DNA of 6,331 nt from Luminiphilus sp. (GTDB lineage: Bacteria; Pseudomonadota; Gammaproteobacteria; Pseudomonadales; Halieaceae), in contig JAKMEU010000350.1 of assembly GCA_022425845.1 (NCBI GenBank), positions 1 through 6,331 on the forward strand, given 5' to 3'. The notes under the pieces are model-generated. The model was not told the origin of the DNA and did no database searches. It was given only the letters and a program-made list of their open reading frames with translations. The position numbers and the translations under genes were made by a program. Positions within the stretch are counted from its first letter, which is position 1. Each line of letters begins with the position of its first letter. This document shows, in pieces, positions 1 to 5,780 of this stretch.

Positions 1-2684
1 TTGGCACCCGAAACGACGGGGAGCTGAAACGCATGCGTAAGTTGGTGCTGCGCGTCAACCGCCTTGAAGATGACTTTCAGGCGCTTGATGATCAGGCGCT
101 GCGTAACAAGACCGATGAATTCCGAAGCCGTCTCACGGCGGGTGCCACACTCGATGAACTGCTTCCTGAGGCCTTCGCTACGGTTCGTGAAGCGGGGCGA
201 CGCGCACTGGGCATGCGACATTTTGACGTGCAGCTCATCGGTGGCATTGTCCTCCACGAAGGGAAAATTGCGGAGATGCGCACGGGGGAGGGCAAGACCC
301 TGGTGGCCACATTGCCCGCCTACCTCAACGCCCTGGCAGGCAATGCCGTCCATCTGGTCACCGTGAACGATTACCTGGCGAGTCGGGATGCGGCCTGGAT
401 GGGGCCGATCTACAACTTCCTGGGTATGACGGTCGGTGTTATCCGCTCGGGGCAAGGACCCGCTGAGAAGCGCGATGCCTACGCCTGCGACATAGTGTAT
501 GGGACCAATAACGAGTTCGGTTTTGACTACCTGCGCGACAACATGGCGTTCAGCATGGCTGATAAAGCCCAGGCGAAGTTGGCCTTCGCCATCGTCGATG
601 AGGTGGATTCAATTCTTATTGACGAGGCGCGCACCCCTCTGATTATTTCCGGTGCCGCGGAAGATTCGTCGGAGATGTACCGCAGGATCAACACCCTGAT
701 TCCCCAGCTGCAGGCGGCTACTGAAGTAGAAGAGGGTGACTTCACAGTCGATGAAAAGCAGCGCCAGATTGAGCTCACCGAATCGGGCCACGAGAAGATT
801 GAAGGTTTGCTGATCGGTCAGGGCCTGTTGGACGACGACGACAGTCTCTATGCAGCGACCAATTTGGGCTTGTTACACCATGTTCATTCGGGTCTGAGGG
901 CACATGTCCTCTATCAGCGGGACGTGGAATATATCGTCCAGGAAGGGCAGGTGGTACTGATCGATGAGCATACCGGTCGAACCATGCCCGGACGGCGTCT
1001 GTCGGAGGGTCTGCATCAGGCGATCGAGGCCAAGGAGGGGGTAAAGATCCAGAGCGAAAGCCAGACGCTGGCTTCCACGACCTTCCAGAATTATTTCCGC
1101 CTGTACGACAAGCTGTCGGGTATGACCGGCACGGCCGATACGGAGGCGTTTGAGTTCCGCCAGATTTATGGGCTGGAGGTGATTGTCATACCCACCAATA
1201 AACCCATGCTGCGCAACGATATGAACGACCTGGTCTACCTGACACGGGAAGAAAAATTCGATGCCATCGTAGAGGATGTCAGGTCTTGTATCGAAAACGA
1301 GGCGCCCGTACTGGTGGGTACGGCCTCTGTGGAAACCTCGGAGGAGCTCTCCGCGCGTTTCAAGAAGGGAAAAATCGAACACAAGGTACTGAACGCGAAA
1401 TACCATGCGCAGGAGGCGGAGATTATCGCCCAGGCGGGCCGTCCCGGGGTGGTTACGATTGCTACCAATATGGCGGGTCGGGGGACCGATATTGTCCTGG
1501 GTGGCAATCTCGAGGCTGAACTCTCTGCGGCGGGTGACTTGTCTGCCGAGGCGGAAGCGAAGCTGCGCGAGGACTGGACGGCGCGTCATGAAGCCGTGCT
1601 GGAAGCGGGGGGGCTACATATTCTGGGAACCGAGCGGCACGAATCCCGCCGCATCGATAACCAGCTTCGGGGTCGTTCCGGCCGGCAGGGCGATCCCGGG
1701 GTGTCCCGGTTCTATCTGTCCCTTGAAGACAACCTCATGCGTATTTTCGCTTCAGATCGGGTCAAAGGCTTTATGCAAGCCCTGGGCATGGAAAAAGGTG
1801 AGGCGATCGAGCATCGCATGGTCACCAATGCCATCGAAAAAGCCCAGCGCAAGGTCGAGGGTCGCAACTTCGATATTCGGAAGCAACTGCTGGAATATGA
1901 CGATGGCGCGAACGATCAGCGACGTATTATCTATCGCCAGCGTGACGCCTTGCGGGGAGAGGAAGAGGTTGGAGAAACGATCACCCAGATTCGTTCAGAT
2001 GTGGTCAATGAGGGGATCGACAGCTACATCCCGCCAATGAGTGTGGAGGAGCAGTGGGATGTACCCGGTCTGGAACGACAGTTGGAAGCAGAATTTGCCG
2101 TTACGTTACCGTTACAGGCCTGGCTGGAGGAGAGCAAGGACCTGCACGAGGAGTCGCTGCGGGAGCGTATCGTAGCGGAGGTGCAGGCCGCTTATGACAC
2201 CAAGGCGAGTGTGGTGGGTGATGGGATGCGCCAGTTGGAAAAGCAAATCATGCTCCAGGTCCTCGACACGCTCTGGAAGGAGCATCTTGCGACCATGGAC
2301 CAGCTGCGCCAGGGCATTCACCTGCGGGCTTACGCCAACAAGAATCCGAAGCAGGAGTATAAGCGCGAGTCGTTTGCTCTCTTTGAAGCTCTGCTGGGCC
2401 GCTTGAAACACGAGGTGGTGCGGTTTTTGAGCCACGTGCAGGTGCAGCGTCAGGATGAAGCCGCTGAAATTGAGCGTCGTCGTCGAGAGGACGCCGCTCG
2501 GACGCAGGTCGCATTCGAGCATGCCCAGGCCTCCGCTGTGGCGGATGCGTCAGCGGAAGCCGGTGAGCTGCCTCCGGAAAAACCCAGGACAGTGGTTCGT
2601 GAAGCGCCCAAGGTGGGGCGCAACGATCCCTGCCCCTGTGGCAGTGGCAAGAAATACAAGCAGTGTCACGGCACCCTGAGTTAA
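1..2684 (+). CDS. secA: SecA, preprotein translocase motor ATPase (5' end cut by window)
   Basis: SecA is the cytoplasmic and membrane-associated ATPase that pushes unfolded preproteins through SecYEG. The reading frame is open from base 3 and encodes GTRNDGELKR before the ATG at 33. This matches the conserved SecA N-terminus (GSRND...RRMRK in E. coli), so that ATG is internal and about ten residues plus the start codon lie left of the window. Visible: 893 codons. Counting the ATG at 33 as residue 21, as in E. coli, Walker A TGEGKT is at 104-109 and the Walker B-type DEVD at 209-212. The preprotein cross-linking region follows, then second-motor motifs MAGRGTD (bases 1470-1490) and QLRGRSGRQGD (from 1662). 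The helical scaffold/wing region ends near 2394, followed by a variable charged linker. The C-terminal zinc site CPC-x8-CH (bases 2631-2669) binds SecB and is intact. No frameshift seen. The stop overlaps the argJ start. Confidence 0.98.
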   Translation, partial: GTRNDGELKRMRKLVLRVNRLEDDFQALDDQALRNKTDEFRSRLTAGATLDELLPEAFATVREAGRRALGMRHFDVQLIGGIVLHEGKIAEMRTGEGKTLVATLPAYLNALAGNAVHLVTVNDYLASRDAAWMGPIYNFLGMTVGVIRSGQGPAEKRDAYACDIVYGTNNEFGFDYLRDNMAFSMADKAQAKLAFAIVDEVDSILIDEARTPLIISGAAEDSSEMYRRINTLIPQLQAATEVEEGDFTVDEKQRQIELTESGHEKIEGLLIGQGLLDDDDSLYAATNLGLLHHVHSGLRAHVLYQRDVEYIVQEGQVVLIDEHTGRTMPGRRLSEGLHQAIEAKEGVKIQSESQTLASTTFQNYFRLYDKLSGMTGTADTEAFEFRQIYGLEVIVIPTNKPMLRNDMNDLVYLTREEKFDAIVEDVRSCIENEAPVLVGTASVETSEELSARFKKGKIEHKVLNAKYHAQEAEIIAQAGRPGVVTIATNMAGRGTDIVLGGNLEAELSAAGDLSAEAEAKLREDWTARHEAVLEAGGLHILGTERHESRRIDNQLRGRSGRQGDPGVSRFYLSLEDNLMRIFASDRVKGFMQALGMEKGEAIEHRMVTNAIEKAQRKVEGRNFDIRKQLLEYDDGANDQRRIIYRQRDALRGEEEVGETITQIRSDVVNEGIDSYIPPMSVEEQWDVPGLERQLEAEFAVTLPLQAWLEESKDLHEESLRERIVAEVQAAYDTKASVVGDGMRQLEKQIMLQVLDTLWKEHLATMDQLRQGIHLRAYANKNPKQEYKRESFALFEALLGRLKHEVVRFLSHVQVQRQDEAAEIERRRREDAARTQVAFEHAQASAVADASAEAGELPPEKPRTVVREAPKVGRNDPCPCGSGKKYKQCHGTLS

Positions 2685-2686
2685 TG
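2682..2686 (+). other. secA stop / argJ start overlap (TAATG)
   Basis: The secA stop TAA (2682-2684) shares its last base with an ATG (2684-2686) that opens argJ. No strong Shine-Dalgarno sequence precedes this ATG; the nearest is a weak GAG at 2678-2680. The arrangement favours re-initiation by ribosomes finishing secA. A GTG at 2663 is in frame with argJ but would give a longer overlap, so the ATG is preferred. Confidence 0.75.
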
Positions 2687-3880
2687 GTGCGCTCCGTTGC
2701 AGGGGTACGCCTTGGTGTCGCTCAGGCGGGCATCAAGCGAGCGGGGCATGACGATCTGGTGCTTGTTGAATTGGCGCAGGGTAGTCATTGCGTTGGGCTT
2801 TTTACCCAGAATGCCTTCTGTGCTGCCCCGGTGCGGGTGGCCCAGGAGCATCTCAAGCAGTGTGATGGCAGTCCTGAGTATTGGCTGATTAACACGGGGA
2901 ATGCCAACGCGGGGACGGGAGAGGCCGGTCTCGAGGCCGCCACAGCCACCTGCGCCACGATCGCCGAACTGGGTGGTTGCGTGCCTGCAGCGGTGCTGCC
3001 TTTTTCCACGGGCGTGATCGGTGAGTTGTTGCCAACCCAATCTGTCCTGCAGGCGTTGCCCCAGGCCTTCGTCCAGCTTCAGGCCGATGGCTGGGATCGC
3101 GCGGCCAACGCCATATTGACCACCGACACCCGACCCAAGATGGCTACGCGACGGATTGATCTTGATGGCCGTGAAGTCACTTTGACGGGCATGGCCAAGG
3201 GGGCGGGCATGATCCGTCCCGATATGGCAACCATGCTGGCGTTTATCGCCACCGATGCGCACCTTGCTCCCGAACTCCTCGAGTCGCTCTTTCGCACTGC
3301 GGTGGAAGCAAGTTTTAATCGCATCACTGTGGACGGCGACACCTCGACCAACGATGCCGCGATGCTGGCGGCCACGGGAGCCTCGGGGGTGAGCGTTGAT
3401 GCCGCAAATCCCAGTGCCGTACAGCGCTTTGGCGAGGCCCTGGATAGCCTGTGCCTCGAGTTGGCCCAGAGCATTGTTCGGGACGGCGAGGGCGCGACCA
3501 AATTTGTTGAGGTTTTGGTAGCAGGCGGGCAGGACGAGGATGAGTGCTTGCTGGTCGCGTACACCATCGCCCACTCACCACTGGTGAAAACCGCGCTGTT
3601 TGCCAGTGACCCTAACTGGGGAAGGCTGCTGGCCGCTATTGGACGGGCTGGCCTTGATGACCTGTGTGTCGATGAGGTCGCGGTGTATATCAACAACGTG
3701 CTGATTGCCGAGCGCGGCGCAAGGGCTGCCACCTACACCGAAGCGCAGGGCCAGGCCGCTATGGATTCGGATGAGCTGGTCATCCGCGTCGAGCTCAATC
3801 GCGGTACTGCGGTGGCGCGGGTTTGGACCACCGATTTCTCCTACGACTACGTCCGTATCAATGCGGAATACCGAACCTGA
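2684..3880 (+). CDS. argJ: ArgJ, glutamate N-acetyltransferase / ornithine acetyltransferase
   Basis: ArgJ moves the acetyl group from N-acetylornithine to glutamate, recycling it in the cyclic arginine pathway; some members also make N-acetylglutamate from acetyl-CoA. The 398-residue product from ATG 2684 has the usual family length. Motifs in order: AGIKR (15-19) and NAFCAAPV (43-50) near the N-terminus; NTGNANAGTG (70-79); FSTGVIG (107-113), which contains the oxyanion-hole Thr-Gly; and KGAGMIRPDMATML (172-185). Family members cleave themselves before the Thr of this last motif, here Thr183 (codon 3230-3232), which becomes the nucleophile of the beta chain. The beta chain carries SDPNWGR and ends in SYDYVRINAEYRT, the conserved C-terminus. 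The gene overlaps secA by one base and directly abuts mutT, so operon expression is likely. The sequence does not show whether it is mono- or bifunctional. Confidence 0.96.
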   Translation: MVRSVAGVRLGVAQAGIKRAGHDDLVLVELAQGSHCVGLFTQNAFCAAPVRVAQEHLKQCDGSPEYWLINTGNANAGTGEAGLEAATATCATIAELGGCVPAAVLPFSTGVIGELLPTQSVLQALPQAFVQLQADGWDRAANAILTTDTRPKMATRRIDLDGREVTLTGMAKGAGMIRPDMATMLAFIATDAHLAPELLESLFRTAVEASFNRITVDGDTSTNDAAMLAATGASGVSVDAANPSAVQRFGEALDSLCLELAQSIVRDGEGATKFVEVLVAGGQDEDECLLVAYTIAHSPLVKTALFASDPNWGRLLAAIGRAGLDDLCVDEVAVYINNVLIAERGARAATYTEAQGQAAMDSDELVIRVELNRGTAVARVWTTDFSYDYVRINAEYRT

Positions 3881-4285
3881 ATGACCGTAGAAATTCATGT
3901 GGCTGTTGGCGTCATCATCGATGGGCGCGGCCGGATCCTGATTGCCCGTCGCCGTGATGATCTTCATCAGGGAGGGCTCTGGGAATTCCCCGGGGGCAAG
4001 GTCGAGAACGGCGAGTCAGTCACTGAGGCGCTCACCCGCGAGCTACAGGAAGAGTTGGGTATCGCCGTCGGGGAAACAGAGCCCCTGCTGGACGTGGGGC
4101 ATGACTACGGTGATCGACACGTACTGCTCGACGTGCACCGTGTACTCCATTGGGAGGGCCAGCCGCGGGGCGTGGAGGGCCAGCCGCTGGCCTGGGTGCT
4201 ACCGTCGGCACTGGATGACTTTCAATTTCCCGAGGCCAATGTGCCGATCGCCGAGCGGCTTCAGATGGAGGCTACTCGAGGCTGA
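3881..4285 (+). CDS. mutT: MutT, 8-oxo-dGTP diphosphatase (Nudix hydrolase)
   Basis: MutT hydrolyses oxidised 8-oxo-dGTP to the monophosphate, keeping it out of DNA and preventing A:T to C:G transversions. The 134-residue product is close to E. coli MutT in size. A complete Nudix box (Gx5Ex7REUxEExGU) spans residues 39-61, with catalytic metal-binding residues R53, E54, E57 and E58. WEFPGGK (34-40) leads into it. The later WEGQP...EGQP segment (91-102) and FPEAN (116-120) resemble E. coli MutT; N120 aligns with the Asn that reads the 8-oxoguanine base there. Some gammaproteobacterial homologues carry an extra C-terminal thiamine-phosphate-synthase-like domain; this one does not. The ATG follows the argJ stop with no gap (TGAATG) and only a weak GGAA 12 bases upstream, so translation is probably coupled. 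secA-mutT proximity is common in gammaproteobacteria and supports MutT over other Nudix enzymes. Confidence 0.93.
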   Translation: MTVEIHVAVGVIIDGRGRILIARRRDDLHQGGLWEFPGGKVENGESVTEALTRELQEELGIAVGETEPLLDVGHDYGDRHVLLDVHRVLHWEGQPRGVEGQPLAWVLPSALDDFQFPEANVPIAERLQMEATRG

Positions 4286-4293
4286 TGCCGCAG

Positions 4294-4896
4294 TCAGCGC
4301 TGTTGGGAGCGAGCCAGCAGGCGCTGATGCAGGGCATCCACCCGCTGGTGCAAATCCTCCAGGCTTCCCTCGTTATTGATGACCTCATCCCCTCGGGCAA
4401 TGCGCTCGTCACGCGGTAGCTGTGCTGCCATGATTTTTCGCACCAGCGCCTCGTCATTATTGTCCCGTGCACGGGTCCGCATGATCTGCACTGCCTCCGG
4501 AACATCCACCACAACGACGTAATCGGCGAAGTCGCTTTGACCCGCTTCGAGCAGGAGCGGTGAACTCAAAACGACGTAGGGCGACGTCGCATTGGCGATC
4601 TGTCGGCCTATTTCATCGCGTATCGCAGGATGGGTGATACTTTCCAGCCACTCTCTTTCTGTGGGATTTTCAAAGACAATTTTCCGCAGCGCCGCCCGGT
4701 CCAGAGAGCCGTCCGGATGCAGGATCTCTGCGCCAAAGTGTGCGCTGATAGCTTTAAGGGCGGGGCGACCTGGTTCTACGACCTGTCGTGCAACGAAATC
4801 CGCATCCACCACGGTAATGCCATGCGCCTCTAACCGCTGCGTGACTGCAGATTTGCCGCTGCCAATGCCCCCCGTGATACCGATGACGCAGCTCAA
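4294..4896 (-). CDS. coaE: CoaE, dephospho-CoA kinase
   Basis: CoaE performs the last step of coenzyme A synthesis in the cytoplasm, phosphorylating the 3'-hydroxyl of the ribose of dephospho-CoA with ATP. The 200-residue product has the family length. Motifs: P-loop GGIGSGKS (9-16) directly after the first beta strand; DADFVAR (31-37), the D-x-D substrate/Mg segment; SITHPAIR (86-93); PLLLEAG (113-119); and the C-terminal QLPRDERIARGDEVINNEG (159-177), equivalent to the family's R...AD.VI.N.G motif. The start is TTG at 4896-4894. No in-frame ATG or GTG lies between it and the P-loop, so TTG is effectively forced. It is preceded by GAGGGG. The gene lies 13 bases after pilD, a common pairing, and converges on mutT with 8 bases between stop codons. 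Confidence 0.96.
   Translation of the reverse strand: MSCVIGITGGIGSGKSAVTQRLEAHGITVVDADFVARQVVEPGRPALKAISAHFGAEILHPDGSLDRAALRKIVFENPTEREWLESITHPAIRDEIGRQIANATSPYVVLSSPLLLEAGQSDFADYVVVVDVPEAVQIMRTRARDNNDEALVRKIMAAQLPRDERIARGDEVINNEGSLEDLHQRVDALHQRLLARSQQR
4295..4326 (+). terminator. Hairpin at the convergent mutT/coaE ends, no T-tract
   Basis: Bases 4295-4306 can pair with 4314-4326: 12 base pairs in two blocks of six, one G-U pair, a single bulged G (4320 or 4321) and a seven-base loop. It starts ten bases after the mutT stop codon and lies in the last codons of coaE. The G-U pair becomes an A-C mismatch in the opposite transcript, so the plus-strand RNA (secA-argJ-mutT) folds better. Neither side has a run of T, so it is not a standard intrinsic terminator. 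It could protect the mRNA 3' end or simply reflect coding sequence. Low confidence as a terminator. Confidence 0.28.
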
Positions 4897-4905
4897 TGTT
4901 TCTCG

Positions 4906-4911
4906 CCCCTC
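4906..4911 (-). promoter_or_regulatory. Ribosome binding site of coaE, overlapping the pilD stop
   Basis: Reading the minus strand, GAGGGG at 4911-4906 lies nine bases before the coaE TTG start. Its first two bases are the last two of the pilD TGA stop (4912-4910). It supports the TTG start and suggests that a ribosome terminating pilD is already placed over the coaE initiation site. Confidence 0.6.
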
Positions 4912-5767
4912 ATAGTCCGATAAGTCGGAAGTAGGCCGCGTTCAATTGCTCACCGAAAAACAGGGTAAGTAAGCCCGCGCCCGCCAGATAGGGGCCAAAG
5001 GGCATGGGTATCTCCCGGCCCTGCTTTTTCAGAACAATGAGCAGAATGCCGATGAGAGCGCCGACAAAGGAAGAGAGAATGATGATCAGGGGCAGGGCCT
5101 GCCAGCCAAACCAGGCCCCCAGTGCTGCCAGCAGCTTGAAGTCGCCAAAGCCCATGCCCTCCTTGCCGGTCGTCAGCTTGAAGCCCCAGTACACGCTCCA
5201 GAGGGTCATGTAGCCCGCGGCGGCACCAATGACAGCGCTCTCCAGAGGGACAAACACCTCGCTTAAGTTAATCAGCAGCCCCAGCCAAAGCAGAGGCAGG
5301 GTAATGCTGTCAGGTAAAAGCTGGGTATCTATATCGATACCTGTGAGTGCGACCAGTGACCAAATAAACACCAGTGCAGCGGCCAATTGTATTGTGGGGC
5401 CCAGTGCCAGCGCGGCGGCCAGGGACAGAAGCCCGGTCACCAGCTCCACTGTGGGATAGCGAAGGGAGATAGGCGCCTTGCAGGCTGCGCAGCGACCGCC
5501 CAACAGCGTAAAGCTGAGCACGGGGATATTGTGCCAGGGCTTGATAGCCGCACCACAGTCCCTGCACTGGGAGTTGGGAACACTGAGTGAAAGGTGGGGC
5601 TCGTCCGGGAGCGGCTGCTCGAGTAATTCACAGCAGTCCCTGCGCCAGGCCTGCTCCATCATGCGGGGCAAGCGGAAAATAACCACGTTCAGGAAGCTGC
5701 CGACCACCAACCCCAGTAGTGTGACGGCGGTATAGAGAAACCAGATGGTCTGTAGGGCATCAGTCAA
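4910..5767 (-). CDS. pilD: PilD, prepilin leader peptidase / N-methyltransferase
   Basis: PilD is an inner-membrane aspartic protease that cuts the leader from type IV prepilins, and type II secretion pseudopilins where present, and then N-methylates the new N-terminus. The 285 residues match the family size. In order: a first membrane segment (about 8-31) with GSFLNVVIFRLPRMME; a cytoplasmic loop with two cysteine pairs, C68-x2-C71 and C93-x2-C96, the zinc-type CxxC pairs of full-length peptidase-methyltransferases; then several membrane helices. The catalytic aspartates are most likely D145 in GIDIDTQLLPD and D209 in GMGFGD, 64 residues apart as for D149 and D213 of Pseudomonas PilD. PFGPYLAGAG near the C-terminus is also typical. 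The start is TTG (5767-5765) with GAGGG nine bases upstream; no ATG or GTG in frame precedes the first membrane segment. It lies 11 bases after pilC. The name pilD fits the pilC neighbour. Confidence 0.95.
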   Translation of the reverse strand: MTDALQTIWFLYTAVTLLGLVVGSFLNVVIFRLPRMMEQAWRRDCCELLEQPLPDEPHLSLSVPNSQCRDCGAAIKPWHNIPVLSFTLLGGRCAACKAPISLRYPTVELVTGLLSLAAALALGPTIQLAAALVFIWSLVALTGIDIDTQLLPDSITLPLLWLGLLINLSEVFVPLESAVIGAAAGYMTLWSVYWGFKLTTGKEGMGFGDFKLLAALGAWFGWQALPLIIILSSFVGALIGILLIVLKKQGREIPMPFGPYLAGAGLLTLFFGEQLNAAYFRLIGL

Positions 5768-5775
5768 ATGAAAGG

Positions 5776-5780
5776 CCCTC
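5776..5780 (-). promoter_or_regulatory. Ribosome binding site of pilD, overlapping the pilC stop
   Basis: On the minus strand GAGGG (5780-5776) includes the last two bases of the pilC stop TGA (5781-5779) and lies eight bases before the pilD TTG start. It supports the TTG start, and the layout is nearly the same as at the pilD-coaE junction. Confidence 0.55.

Noticed and set aside
831..842. Four GAC codons in a row in secA
   Set aside because: Encodes a short acidic run in a variable part of the cross-linking domain; too short for a meaningful microsatellite.
873..1589. 238-codon open frame on the minus strand, antisense to secA
   Set aside because: It lies wholly inside conserved secA coding sequence, shows no recognisable motif, and GC-rich genes commonly give long antisense open frames.
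2100..2115. Three copies of GTTAC in secA
   Set aside because: Short, irregularly spaced and explained by coding for a Val-Thr-Leu-Pro-Leu stretch; no sign of a binding site array.
2475..2486. Run of CGT/CGA codons (four Arg) near the secA C-terminus
   Set aside because: Falls in the variable charged linker before the zinc motif, where basic/acidic runs are usual.
2681..3574. 297-codon open frame on the minus strand, antisense to argJ
   Set aside because: Fully covered by argJ, which has all family motifs; the antisense product resembles no family I know and is a codon-bias shadow.
4153..4187. 14-base perfect direct repeat in mutT (4153-4166 and 4174-4187), in frame, 21 bases apart
   Set aside because: The encoded EGQP...EGQP pattern is close to the conserved WEGEPWGKEGQP segment of E. 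coli MutT, so it reflects family sequence rather than a recent duplication.
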